This document shows, one piece after another, positions 38,089 through 49,812 of a stretch of DNA of 64,000 nt. The notes under the pieces are model-generated. The model was not told the DNA's origin, did not search any database, and worked only from the letters and a program-made list of their open reading frames with translations. Each line of letters begins with the position of its first letter. Position 1 is the first letter of the stretch. The translations under genes were made by a program, and so were the position numbers. The stretch covers positions 2,383,501 to 2,447,500 of the forward strand of contig JAUCBN010000043.1 of assembly GCA_035048815.1 (NCBI GenBank). Reading direction: 5' to 3'. The DNA is from Abelmoschus esculentus. Its lineage: Eukaryota; Streptophyta; Magnoliopsida; Malvales; Malvaceae.

Positions 38089-41000
38089 TTTTTTGTTAAA
38101 TAACAAGGGATCCTACGTACCGAAATCATACCCCGTAACCCCAATGCCTACAATAGATTACATCAGTTCAACTTTACGTCTCATCAATGCAAGCAAATCA
38201 AACCAGGAAAAACAATAGCAATCAAAACCAACCTGGCATTGTTGTACCCCAGAATGCTTAAGCTAAAACTTTAGTTTAAAACATCAAATTTCTCCCCCAA
38301 CCAAGTGTACATAAAGGGAAAAATAAAAACATATTCTTTTCAGCTGAAGATGCCGATCAAATTCATGAAGGGACTGAATTGCAGGCTCTTAAAGAATCAA
38401 ACAATAGGAGAAAATGACTTACCTCAAACAAATCAACAGCCAGCAGCAAAGGGTGGGAGAAGATTGAAAAAGAGACCTAGATCAGAAACTCAAAAATAAC
38501 CAAAAAAAGTTGCAATTTTTTTCAGTTCCATATAAAGCTATATATTCCCCCTCTCCGCCTTCTACTTTTTTTTCTTTATATTTTGTGAATAGATCTATTC
38601 AACGAAGCAAAAAAACAAGAAAAACAGTGACACCCTTTATTTCTTTGTCTCCAAAGAAGAAACTATCACACTCAAAACCCTAAAAAATCCCCTACAACGA
38701 CAATGAATGGAATGCCAATAAGCTAAGAAAAGAAGCGTTCTTCAAAGTCAAAGATGAATAAAACGAAGAACAATTGATGAATTTTTGTGATAACCCCCCA
38801 ACGGGACTCATCAAATCCAATTGGGCGATTTTCACCTTTTTATTTCTATTGCCTCTTCGATTTAAGTTTGGGGTTCTTCTAATTCATCCACTAGAAGACC
38901 CCCTAAAACAGAGAAAAAGAGAAGCTTTCTTTGAGGAAAGCCTAAAGAAAAAGACAAAACTCTGTTTTATGAAAATTTTGTAAAATTGTTTTTCGTTTTA
39001 TATCAACTCATCGGCCCGCTTTTTTCGACTTTGTAGTTTGAGGGTCAATTTAGACATTACATTTCAAAAGTATTGTAGGAAAATAAAAAAATAATTTAAA
39101 ATATTTATTACCATCTAAAATTAATATAAAATTAAATAAATTTTAAATCCGATTATAATCTTTAATATATTAGTTTAAATGAATATATTTGGCCCATTTA
39201 TTTATATAAAATCTCTCTCGAAAGATTATTAGAGTTATTATTTAAAAAATTGATATTAATTAAGAGAAAAAATCTCATATTATAACGATAAAAAATATTA
39301 TAGACGATTTAGTTTTATGATTGAGAATTTAATTTAACATTTAGATTTTAAGAGTTTAAATATATGCGTGTAGGATTTAAGATTTATAATTAGAATTTAG
39401 GGTTTAATATTTAAAGGTCATGTCTATATTTAAGATAATATAGTTAGGAATTTAGTTTTTAACTTATAAACCTTAAAATTTAATCTTAAAACATAAATTT
39501 TAATCACGTCCTCTAAATTTAAAAATCATAGTCTTAAATCCCCAAATATTAACCCTAAAATATTCATAAACCTTCAAATCAAAGTGCTTGTGAAATTTTT
39601 TCACAAAACTTTGTGTATGGAATAATTACACATCAATTACTTTTTTAATTATATTTTTATTAAAAACTGGCGTTAAATTTATTCATATTAATCGGTTAAT
39701 AAAATAAATATTAATTAAATAAAAAATAATTTAAAATTTTAAAATTTAATTATTATTTAAAAATAAATAAAATAAAATAAAATAGAGAAAGCAATAGATA
39801 TAGGAAAAATAAAGATTCCAACCCACTGATTCACTAGCTTGCAAAAGGGTAAAATATATTTTACTTTTTATCTTTCTTTCTCACTTTTTTGTTTAATATT
39901 TTATTAATAATTTAAAGTTAATTATAAAATAATATTTGTTAATATAAATTTTTAATTTTTAACAATAAATATAATTTTTATAAATAAAATGATTTAAATA
40001 TATATTTTTAAATGAATATTATTATTTTTTTCATTAAAGCACTTATTAGATTTATTGATTATTTTTAAAATAGTCGATTTCTCTTAAAAGTATTAATGGT
40101 GCATGATTTATCTGATCAATTGATTTATTAAAATAATTAGATCGAAAAAGGTTTTCGACCATCAATAATAATATTAAATGATAAAATTAAAATATTATAG
40201 GCTTAAAAATTAAAGTTTTAAAATGAATCATACTCATAATATTCGTACATAAAGAGAAAGTTTGATAAAAAATTAAACAAAAAGAACATTATCTATTATA
40301 AATAAGAAAAATCAATATTGGATACTTGATATTGATCCATGTTCTATTAGGTACCTATCGAATACCAGATCTAAAATATCAAGATTTAATCTCAATCTCG
40401 GTTATAATTATACTGGTATATTAAAAAAATAATTAAGCAAAGCCGTGGTCAATAATTAGATAAAGTTTGGTGTTTTCTTTTTCCTTTAAAATTATATTAA
40501 ATAGATTTTTAGTTTTTTTTTTATATAATTATATTTTTCGGTTCATACCCACTCGAGTTGACTGGTAAATTGTAAGAAAAAAACACGATGTTGTTTGAAT
40601 TTTAACGGTGGTTGTTAACAAGTCAATGTCAACAAAAATGACGTGTTAGACAAGAAGTTATATTCGGTAGTTTTGTTGCGCGACACTTAAATTTAATGTC
40701 AAATTACGGTAGATTAAAATACTTTTCGATTAGGAGTTATTAATCGAATAATTAGTCGAATCAAATTATAAATTTTAAAAAATACAAATTAAATAAAAAG
40801 TTATCGAATTTATCAATTATCAAATCAAACTGAACACGAATCAAATATTTTTCGATTCGAATCAAATACAACTAGATTCACACTATATAAGCAAGGGCTC
40901 TTATAACATTTTGACTATCGAGTTCTTAATCCCATTAGTATAATAATATGGGATATTAATTAAAAAGGTTTGTTTTTAATTCGATTCATGAGTTTTTGAT

Positions 41001-41386
41001 AAAATATTAGATTAGTTTTAAATTTTAGATAAAATATCAATTTCATCCCTAAATTTTAGAAAATTTTCAATTTAATCTCTAAATTTATAAAATATCAATT
41101 TAACCCATAAACTTCGGCTAAATCTTCCACCGCCGGCGACTGCTAACCACTGTTGTCAGCCACCATCAAAACATTACAAAACATGTTAATACCTTAACTA
41201 AATCTGATACTAATCAATTTGCTGCAAAAATTCCCCACATGAATCACATATCAAAACATTTCTCTTGATAATATATCCATCGTTTTGAACGTTCCATGAG
41301 CACAAGGAAATAACTGTACATAGAACACCTATTAATACCTTATTACAGTACAAAACCTTTATGATGATGCGTGGATTACCTTCACC
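38089..41386. other. DA1 leader/promoter and AT-rich spacer
   Basis: The first 900 bases probably contain the DA1 leader exon and promoter (minus strand). From about 39.0 to 41.3 kb the sequence is AT-rich with many TTTAAA and AATTT runs. Around 41030-41110 a short phrase (ATTTTAG, AAATATCAATTT) recurs as an imperfect local repeat. I see no gene. Confidence 0.6.
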
Positions 41387-41470
41387 ATGTCTGGCGGTGA
41401 GCTCGGGGGACGGTTTACTCAGCTCACTATGTCCGGTGGCAAGCTTGGGGGACGGTTTGCTCGGCTCGGA
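41387..41470. repeat. 42-bp imperfect tandem duplication at the end of the REM gene
   Basis: 41387-41428 and 41429-41470 are two copies that differ at a few sites. Both contain GGGGGACGGTTT. The REM stop codon lies in the distal copy (41419-41421). Confidence 0.85.
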
Positions 41471-43120
41471 GGAACTGCTGCTGGAAGAACATGGAAGATG
41501 CTAACATCCAGGATGATTGGTTTACTTCCTATGTTTGCAGGCTCAAAGACACACGCATCATGTTCTTCTATGTTGTTGTCGTGCACAAACTTCCTCCATC
41601 CACCCGAAAGCCCTCCATATCGGTTACTTCCTTTATAACAATAAAAAAACTGGGTCGTCCATGTACGCTCATTCGTTCGAAGAATCACATCCGTCGTTGC
41701 TCCGGAGAGATATTTAGCCACCCATGCAATAGGGATAGACTGCACAAACAAGGAAGAATATAAGACAATAAACATGGCTGAGCTTTAACATAGTCCTCCA
41801 ACTTACAATCGAAATCGGGAACAAAGTCTACCATATAAAACCTTCGGCCAACATGTGTGGGCTTCATAACTACCATAAAACCTTCATCTGATAATACTTC
41901 TTGTGCCTTTAAGAGGACATTCATTTTCTCAGCTCCAGTCGGAACCCTTTTACCCGTTGCATGCCACAACGGGCCAAAGTCATCGCCATCTGTTGTTGTA
42001 TGTTCATTCTCTAAAGCATGTGTTATGTTAGAGCGGAAAAGAGAGTAAAGTTATCAGTCAAAATGCATAGAAAACAACAATGAAAAATAAAGCCCTCATC
42101 CCGAGTTCACAATGCATAGGAGATGACCATAAATCCATAATATTAGGTGACAGGTTCAACTCAAAAGTTAATAAATTCAACCATGGAATGCAGGTTTTAT
42201 GTTTAGAGTATGCCTGCAAAGTGCTCCTACCAGTATCGAGTCTTTCAACCTTCACTCCCCTAGGAGAAGTAGAATATTCTTTGCCTCTAAATCCCCGCTT
42301 TGCCGGGATGGACCGAGTACCAGAATCCCAATTTCGGATCTTCTTCTTACTACTAGCAGCGGAGTCGATAAATTTCCTTGATGGCCTTGCATCAGTGTCA
42401 TTGTTAGTCGATTTTTCCGGACTGCTTTCAAGGCCACACTCAGAAGAGATAGGCATAATTTCATCAGCATTTTCACTCACCTTCCTTTTCGTTTGGTGTC
42501 CGCAGTCGGACTCTGTGTGCATACACTTCCTCACAAAATAAGAAGATGCTTTCTCACACAAGCTCTTGCCATCAAACATCAGAACATCGAAATGGGACAC
42601 CCCATTGTATTTGAAGATCAAAAAGTCATTCTCGTTCAAGGAATGATCTTTCACAAAAGTATTCCATCCACTACCAAAGAACAAGGTATCATCTTCGGCT
42701 GTCACTCCTACATCCCATATGACACCACTGGGACCTTTTAGTGTCACAGTTTCTGGAAGCCTTTTCATGACATTCTTACCAAACTTTTCCGGTATTTCCT
42801 GCAGAAAAGAACAAGACAAAGAAACAGTAAAATGAATGCTAAAACCCCATGTCTCTTTTACACCAAAATCTAAAATTTCCATGCAAACTTGGGGACTCTA
42901 GTGTCATATCCTTATACCCATATACCCGGATTCAAATATCTGTCCAAATATTGAATATGAGTTCTTGCAACTAGGGATCTGGTAACAACAATCAGAAGAT
43001 GGAACATACCAAGCGCTGAAGAAAATCACCATGGAGAAATTGGGAGAAATGAATGGCCTGAAAATGGGTCCAATAGACTTCCTCTTCCCAGTTCCCACAG
43101 TCCTTACATGAATCTTCCAT
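41419..43120 (-). CDS. B3-domain REM protein with two B3 domains (REM16-like)
   Basis: Plant-specific DNA-binding protein. Four exons (43120-43010, 42798-42231, 42010-41832, 41739-41419) join in phase to 392 residues. The first B3 domain lies at about residues 15-115: HFSQFLHGDFLQRLEIPEKF, LPETVTLKGPSG and FVKDHSLNENDFLIFKYNG. A Lys/Ser-rich linker with KKKIRNWDSG and PAKRGFRGKE could hold a nuclear signal. The second B3 begins MKPTHVGRRFYM and includes IPIAWVAKYLSG and WRKFVHDNNIEEHDACVFE. The first exon encodes MEDSCKDCGNWEEEVYWTHF, as in the REM16 group. The C-terminal tail is Pro-rich and comes from a 42-bp tandem duplication. REM16 is tied to flowering in other plants; here that is only inferred. 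Confidence 0.85.
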
Positions 43121-44495
43121 TTGCTTTGACCATGCAGATCTGCAAACTCAAAATTCAGATAATTTGATTAACAAAAAACCAGAAATGGTGAGCTATTAGC
43201 TCTAGAAAGTACAGTTCATGTACAGGGCTGGTTTTAAATTAATTTATGATTATGAGAAGGCAAAAACAAACTAAAATGGAGAGTAAAGACCATTGAAATG
43301 TCCGTACCAGAGAAGATTTAGTAGCTGAGCTTGAGTGGAGTCTCCTTAGAAAGAAGCCATAAAGGTGGAGCCTTTGGTTTTGGCTTTAAGACAATAAGTA
43401 TAGTTGAGAAAAACAAAACATGTGGAACACACTTGGCAACTCACGGTTACCACTTCCCACGCTTCGGCTTCGAGGATTGCACTGTCTGGTCTGGTTTCCA
43501 TTAACCCATTCGTGCTTTGGTCCTGCTGTGTACATCCCTCTCTCTCTCTTCCCTAAAATATTGTAGGTTACGGCCTAAATGAACCACATTTTAGATTTCA
43601 ATATAAATTGTTATGATTTTGTATAATATTTTAGATTAAAATTAATTTTTTAAGTTAAATTATTATATAAGATTTAATCATTTAAGAATAAAAATATTTT
43701 ACGATAAGTATCAAAAGTTTTCTTTAAATTTTATTAAAAGTCTAGAATTTTAGCTTAAAAGTAATATTATAATTTTAATCAACTATCAAATTATGATTTT
43801 AAATAGTTATAATCAAGTCATGTACTCTAAATTATTTTTAATACCCAATATAAAATATTAAGTTTAGATCAAAATTAATAAAATTATCATTAAAGAATTT
43901 GAACATATGTTATTTCTTTCATCTATTGCTTAATTTCGATGATTAAAGTATATATTCAATGATTCAAAATATATGAGTTATTCGTTTTAATTATTCAACG
44001 ATTAAAAATATATAAAATTTAAAGAATCTTATACCGTATAATTTGATCTTATTTTAATTTTTTATTATTAAATATTAATTTGACCCCGGTTGAATCTACA
44101 GAATCGATATTTATGGGTACCAATTATGTTAGGCATTGAACAAATATGTTCAAAGTCTGAAACTTTATTTTTGAACATATTCAAAGTTTGAAACTTGTTC
44201 AATTCAATTTTAAATTACAAAATACTTTTAAACTTTGAATCTGAAATGCCATTTTAGACCAAACTTTACATGATGTTCAAACATGATTTAATACAACAAT
44301 CTATATATATGTGTGTGTGTGTGTTTCATACAAAAATGGATAAAAAGAAATCCATCTTCTCACAGGGAATTGATATACTTTTGCATCCGTTCCAATAGGT
44401 TTCATTGAGTTGCAGATACCATTCATGGTGGAACTTGCAAGGTGTTTCCGAAGCGTCCATCATCCGGTTTTCGGTTTTACGATCCTCCACGAGAA
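43121..44495. other. Spacer between REM16-like and MOCOS-like genes
   Basis: REM leader and promoter to about 43550 with a CT repeat (CTCTCTCTCTC near 43540), then AT-rich DNA. A small (TA)(TG) microsatellite lies at about 44302-44324. The 3' UTR of the next gene covers the last 150 bases. Confidence 0.6.
44302..44324. repeat. Compound (TA)(TG) microsatellite
   Basis: Four TA units followed by seven TG units downstream of the MOCOS-like gene. The same TA-to-TG structure occurs in the CSN4 intron. Confidence 0.85.
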
Positions 44496-47234
44496 CTATG
44501 CTTCCGAATCTTTCGATATCATGGATTGATTGGTTTCAACAAATGATGGATTAAGGAACTTGGCCATAAACGCCCATGTCTTGTACACATCTTCAAAGTT
44601 GGTCAGGAAACCAAGTGATGCAGTGATGATTTTTACTCGAAAATATAATTTTTTTCCATCTCGGTAACCATTAGCCATTGGCTGATGCAGTGCAGGATCT
44701 TCGAGCTCGTGTTTGGGATGTCGTTGACTTCCGTTGTCGACGACTCGTACATGGCTGAGTATACCAATGCCAAGAGAAATGCCACACTTCTCAGCTAGCT
44801 GCTGAACAAGTTCTGGTTCAATTAGTCCTCCTTTACCGTCTCGTACATTAAAGGCGACCGCTGCACCTCGTTCGTATTTGATCTTTGGGCCGTATATTTG
44901 CACAAGATGCAATCCTTTACTTTGATCGGAACTCGGTAGCCGGAGTTGAAGTAGTGAAGTTACAAGCCAATTGATCAGGTAACGCAATCTGAGGGTAGTT
45001 TTGTTGAGTCCCAACATGTCTATATGATCAAGATATTGGCAAATTATCTCCGGTTCCTTTCGTATGCACTCTTGTTCGACATCGTAGTCTTCATCGGTAC
45101 CGGATTCATCATTAGCCAATGTTGTCGATGCTTCTCCAGTCTCCAACCAGCTTCGATTTTCGCAGCGATCTTCCATCCTTAAAGATACTTTGAGACGTGT
45201 ACTTTCGGCTCGATTTTCCTCTTCCGTACCGAAGAATCTTCTGTTGTCAAACCTACTCCGTTCCCTCCTCCCGAGCAATCTGAACTCGCCCTCGGTGTCT
45301 CTCCTTATAGCACTTTCTGGGGCCAGAGTGTTCTCGAGCACACTGTCTTCGATATCAAATTCTTCTTGAATCTCCCCAACGTACCTCAAACCTTTATACT
45401 TCCCATCATCTCCCGAAGCAGGGTCCATACGAACAGGCTGTTCTTCATGACTATCCTTAAACCGGTGTGAGTCGTGTGACGTCGACAACACGGCTGCATC
45501 GGAAGACAACCAAGGATCTTCATGCAATCTCATGTTTATTTTCCTTTCATCGTAACACGGACTAGGTGCTTTTGGTGTCAATTTTGGAAACAGGCCCTTA
45601 TTGTTTCTGATCTTCCTAGAAAACCATGTTGGTGGCAATGTTGTTTCAGGTTCATGTCTGGTCAGTTGGCCTGAATCATCAGAATGGAATGGACTCTGAC
45701 CGAGATCGATCCAGTACGAATTATCCGATGATTCATCCTCACTGAAAACCGGACTTCTCATGAGATCACCAACAGAAAAGTTCTCTGCTTCCTCGAAAAT
45801 GGTGCTCGCTCCATCCCGGTCCGAACTAGTACCACGATCCATCTCGATCTCAAAAACATTCATGACCTGATTGGAGGTGAAAGCACCAGAAAAAGCAGGC
45901 ATATGTGATACCCCGTTTCTCTCGGGCAATGATTCTTCATCGTGTTTCGCAGTTTCGTCTTCAAGTTCAGCTAAAACATCAAGCACATCTATGGAGTCAC
46001 TTAGGTACTGGGGATATATAGGAAGGATCTTCACCATTCCAGACCCAGTATGCCCACATTGGTTATTCAAGCTTGTCATCACAGATTTCTTGATTAAAAG
46101 ACATCCAAAACCAGTAGGATCACATCCAAACAACCTATAAAACGATGTAATAATAAAATCCGGTCGAAACAAAGACAAGCCAAGGGAATCCATGTCCTTG
46201 GGACCTAATGATCCGGCATCAAGCAGAACATGCCAATTGTTTCGTTGGGCAAGCGACATCCACTGGTAAGAATACTTGGAACCAGAAACTCTAGACTGAA
46301 CCGGAAACACGAAAAGACCATTCGAATGGCCTTTCTTCCTCCTTTTCTTGTTCGAAATCTGCTTCCTCAGTTCTTTAGAACAAAGTTTCAAAGAAGGCCA
46401 TTTAAACCAAGCATTGTAAACCTTAGCTCCTTTCTCTTTAGCACATTGAGCCATCCAAATCACGGACTGGCTATCGTGATCGAACATGGTCAAAAGCTTT
46501 TTATTCGATCCGAAAGGGTAAGCTTCGGCAAGCAATTTAAAAGCAGACCCTCTACTTACAGTGAAAACAAGTCCATACTCATTTGCAGGGATGTTTAAAT
46601 GATCCAAAATCCTAGTCTTTATATCATGTTCTACGGTGTCAGTCTCGGCACCTCCATAAAGAGCATGATTGCTCAAATTTGCAGTTATTTCAGACAAAGT
46701 AAATGATGATGAATCCCAATAATGTTGAGTTTGATTAAAAGAGAACAGCCCGAAACCGCAGTAATCAAGGCATACCTTAGCAGAAGGTTCAGATAAATGG
46801 CCATACTCTTCAACTCTAAGACGATCGATGGTCTCGGTCACTTGAAACTTGGGGTACACGGCAAGAAACTTAGAAAAGGCATCATGGAGGTCTGGAATGG
46901 AGTCTTGGTCACAAAAAGTCCGGTCTGCAACGATCGAAGCAGCATTCAGGAAGTCTTTTTGTGCTCGTAGCTTTGCCAGTGATGACCTCGATTGTCCTCC
47001 ATTGTTATTTCCTTCTTGGTTCAAAGATGCAGAGTCAATATCTTGTGATTTAGCAAGCGAGCCATCTTCAGATGCTTCTTCAAGAGCTTCCTTGAGTTTG
47101 GTTTCCTGCAATTGTCTAAGCACAGAAGGCTTTCTCCTCACATCTTTCGAACCAGAACCATTTCTCCTCCTGGTTTTCCTATCCGCCATTAGAGCTGCAC
47201 AGTGGGATATTGGTTTCCATAGTGAAAAATGCAT
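44496..47234 (-). CDS. MOCOS-like PLP-dependent transferase fold protein
   Basis: Intronless gene of 912 residues. I chose the ATG at 47234 (MHFSLWKPISHCAAL), which matches the N-terminus I recall for plant homologues. The frame is open further upstream, but the codon at 47288 is TTG. The N-terminal half has the aminotransferase class V / molybdenum-cofactor-sulfurase fold: YCGFGLFSFNQTQHYW, NHALYGGAETDTVEHDIKTR, FTVSRGSAFKLLAEAYPF, HVLLDAGSLGPKDMDSLG and IITSFYRLFGCDPTGFG. In Mo-cofactor sulfurases the SFYK lysine forms the PLP Schiff base; here it is Arg (codon 46134-46136). A disordered middle is followed by a conserved C-terminal region with EIICQYLDHIDMLGLNKTTL and FLTNFEDVYKTWAFMAKFLN. 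No MOSC domain is present. Enzymatic activity is therefore doubtful, and the role is unknown to me. Confidence 0.85.
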   Translation of the reverse strand: MHFSLWKPISHCAALMADRKTRRRNGSGSKDVRRKPSVLRQLQETKLKEALEEASEDGSLAKSQDIDSASLNQEGNNNGGQSRSSLAKLRAQKDFLNAASIVADRTFCDQDSIPDLHDAFSKFLAVYPKFQVTETIDRLRVEEYGHLSEPSAKVCLDYCGFGLFSFNQTQHYWDSSSFTLSEITANLSNHALYGGAETDTVEHDIKTRILDHLNIPANEYGLVFTVSRGSAFKLLAEAYPFGSNKKLLTMFDHDSQSVIWMAQCAKEKGAKVYNAWFKWPSLKLCSKELRKQISNKKRRKKGHSNGLFVFPVQSRVSGSKYSYQWMSLAQRNNWHVLLDAGSLGPKDMDSLGLSLFRPDFIITSFYRLFGCDPTGFGCLLIKKSVMTSLNNQCGHTGSGMVKILPIYPQYLSDSIDVLDVLAELEDETAKHDEESLPERNGVSHMPAFSGAFTSNQVMNVFEIEMDRGTSSDRDGASTIFEEAENFSVGDLMRSPVFSEDESSDNSYWIDLGQSPFHSDDSGQLTRHEPETTLPPTWFSRKIRNNKGLFPKLTPKAPSPCYDERKINMRLHEDPWLSSDAAVLSTSHDSHRFKDSHEEQPVRMDPASGDDGKYKGLRYVGEIQEEFDIEDSVLENTLAPESAIRRDTEGEFRLLGRRERSRFDNRRFFGTEEENRAESTRLKVSLRMEDRCENRSWLETGEASTTLANDESGTDEDYDVEQECIRKEPEIICQYLDHIDMLGLNKTTLRLRYLINWLVTSLLQLRLPSSDQSKGLHLVQIYGPKIKYERGAAVAFNVRDGKGGLIEPELVQQLAEKCGISLGIGILSHVRVVDNGSQRHPKHELEDPALHQPMANGYRDGKKLYFRVKIITASLGFLTNFEDVYKTWAFMAKFLNPSFVETNQSMISKDSEA

Positions 47235-48214
47235 GAATGGCAGCCTCTCTTCACCGTCACACTGATTCGAAATTGTGTCGGAGCTCAACTAGGAACCAAA
47301 GTATTTGCTTGTTCAATTCAAAGAAGCCTGTAATTAAAAGCAAAAGAGAAAAGCTTCAACCAAGGGCGGAAAGCAAAAGTTATGGATGTTCTGTTTCAGA
47401 ATCAAGCTGAGCTTTAGCCCTTTAACTTTATTTCCTAGAACATTCAAAATAAGAGCAGCAAAACAAAGATTGTGAAAGTTAGAAGAAAATTATATGACAC
47501 TATATATTAAATTTAAAATATAAAAATGATCTTAAAATATTATTAATTTATAAATGGCAAACTAAACAAAAAAAAATCTTCAAGAACTAAAGTGTTAATG
47601 ATGTAAAACTTGAGGGGCTAAAATACTATTTCACCTTTTTAATTAAATAGGACTATAACATCCTAAAAATCGGTCTAGTCGGAATTCAATTTTTGATAAT
47701 CGAAAATTTGATTTCCGGTAAGTGAAAGCATTACTGAATTATAGAATCAAAATGAATAATCATTGGATTATAGGTAAGTACAGGACTAAAATATAAAGTT
47801 TAAAAATATGAAGTTATGGACTAAAAAATGAGATTTTGAATGACATAAACATAAGGTTATAAAGAAAGAAAGGAATATGTGTGTAATTAGATCACCGAGT
47901 GACTAAATTGAGATATTTCAAAGCACAACTGGTTGCTAAATTAAAAAGAATCAAAGTTATAAAACTATAATATAAAATTTCAAGAATACAAGGACTAATA
48001 GTATAATTTAACCAACTCCTTTCTTCATGTGAAAGAAAAGTTCTTGGGGGACTCAGTTAACAATTTAACCATTCTCTAAAAGTGATGACAAAGCTTGATA
48101 ATGTGGCAAAAAGAAACATGATAATGAAAAAAAGACGAAGAGGGTGATATATTAATTTTTGATATTATTAATATTCTTGATATCGACGGTTCGATTTTTT
48201 TAATCAACTATAGT

Positions 48215-48345
48215 GTTATAATAGTATCTGTTTTAGAGTATATTCTCAACCATTAAACATTGATCATTCAGTTACTGTACTGATATCGTTGGTGTTCGAA
48301 CTCGTGACCTCTAAGAACAATAACCGTTTAAAATAAATAATAAAA
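48215..48345. repeat. Dispersed repeat copy 4
   Basis: Carries AACCATTAAACATTGATCA, then TCGTTGGTGTTCGAACTCGT and GACCTCTAAGAACAATAA. It is the best-preserved copy of the family found around 15.7-16.8 kb. The GTTCGAACT core resembles a tRNA-type B box, so a SINE origin is possible but unproven. Confidence 0.5.
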
Positions 48346-49179
48346 AACCACATCAAATCTAATTATATTACTGAATAAGACAAGTTAGTATACTATTTTT
48401 TTTAAATTACTGTACATTTAAAATATATAAAATTTTAAAATTAATATGACTCTCAAATTTTTAATATTTCAAAACTTATTATTATCAAAATTAAATAATT
48501 AAATTTTTGACCCCGGTGGAAAGCAAAAGTGGTTTATGATTTTTTTTCGAATCAAGCTTTAACTTTTTTTAAAACCATTGTAAGCTCCTTTACTTTATTA
48601 CCTAAAACATTCGAAATAATAGAAACTTAACTAACCAACAACTTAAACTTAACTAACTAACAACTTTTAGAGTATCCAAAATATGTATTCCTAAAATGAA
48701 ATAAGATTTTGATGGAAACTTATTACATGATTATTTTTTTGGTTTTTTTAATAAATTATATATCTATTTTTATGATAATTCATATTTGAGATTTATAATT
48801 TTTTTAATAATATCTTTTTTAATTTTGAACTCGGATATTCTCATTAAGAATATATTATATCTTATCATTAGATTTAATATTTATTGGTTATTTTTTTTTT
48901 ATTTTTCAATAACTCTATTTAATTATTTTTATTATACATGTTCAAAACCACGTGTTATCTGTACATCTTCGAACTCCACCCCCATTAAACCACTTAATTA
49001 TTGTTTTGGTACATCATGATATTATACAGTAAGTTATAAAAAAATTATTTTGACAGAGTCGAGCATTGTTTAACTCATTTGATACACTCGATGTTGATTT
49101 TAAAATTTAAATCTATTTCTTTTAGAAACATAATATGTTTCACCAATACATATAAAACTTATTAATATAAAAAATAATA

Positions 49180-49408
49180 GGGTAAACTACATTAATGATC
49201 CCTTAACATACTGATTTAGATAACCATATGACATCCTCAATCTCTATAAATATGTTAACGTCCACATCAGTTTTTCGTCCAATTTTTAACGGCACAAGAC
49301 CATTTTATATAAAAAAAATAGTTAATAAACCAATTTGTAATATTTGATAGTCAAAGGATATAAAAGATAATTGAAGTATAGTTAAGGGACCATTTATTTA
49401 GTTTACCC
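49180..49408. mobile_element. Mutator-like MITE with 9-bp target-site duplication
   Basis: 229-bp element with about 28-bp terminal inverted repeats. The left end starts GGGTAAACTACATTAATGAT, the right end is complementary to GGGTAAACTAAATAAATGGT, and both continue with CCCTTAAC. The 9-bp direct repeat AAAATAATA flanks it exactly (49171-49179 and 49409-49417), which fits the Mutator superfamily. It has no coding capacity. Confidence 0.88.
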
Positions 49409-49781
49409 AAAATAATATTGTAATATTATAATTATACATATGTTCTTAAGAATATTCTACCACGTGAGCTGAATTTGAAAATAGTTTATCAAAACATAAA
49501 GAAAGAATTCTAACAAATTTAAATTTATATTAAATATGAGTAAAAATTTAAATAAAAAATAAAATTATTAAAAATAAGCAATCATTATTCTTTCACCTTA
49601 TCCAAACTAAGTAAAAGTCCTATGACATGAAAACGGACAACTTGTGGTGACCAACAAAAACCAAACGAGAAATGTTTGGTGTTCCTGACAAATGCCTCTT
49701 CAACCAACAACGGTTTGTTGCACTTGCTTACAATAAAATGAAACAACCTCGTCCTTCAATTGTCGAAATCAATTCATCTTT

Positions 49782-49811
49782 ATGAGCAGCCTTGGTCTCC
49801 AAGGCACCTAA
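49782..49811 (+). promoter_or_regulatory. Nine-codon upstream ORF of the LRX gene
   Basis: ATG at 49782 opens a short frame (MSSLGLQGT) whose TAA ends at 49811, one base before the LRX ATG at 49813. If transcribed, it could affect translation of LRX through reinitiation or leaky scanning. Confidence 0.6.
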
Positions 49812-49812
49812 A

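Larger units (their letters stand above)
47235..49781. other. Spacer between divergent MOCOS-like and LRX genes
   Basis: Divergent promoter region. It includes the MOCOS-like leader, AT-rich DNA, a dispersed repeat copy (about 48215-48345) and a complete MULE-type MITE at 49180-49408. No gene is seen. Confidence 0.65.

Noticed and set aside
38305..38499. 64-codon plus-strand ORF upstream of DA1
   Set aside because: Lys-rich chance frame in the leader region of the minus-strand DA1 gene.
42080..42541. Plus-strand open frame of 153 codons across the REM gene
   Set aside because: It is the antisense of the second REM exon, which has clear B3-linker coding sense on the minus strand.
44496..47288. 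Longer MOCOS-like protein starting at 47288
   Set aside because: The codon at 47288 is TTG; the first ATG in frame is at 47234 and gives the familiar N-terminus.
49792..49812. Seven extra N-terminal codons on LRX
   Set aside because: They would start with TTG at 49792; the first in-frame ATG is at 49813.
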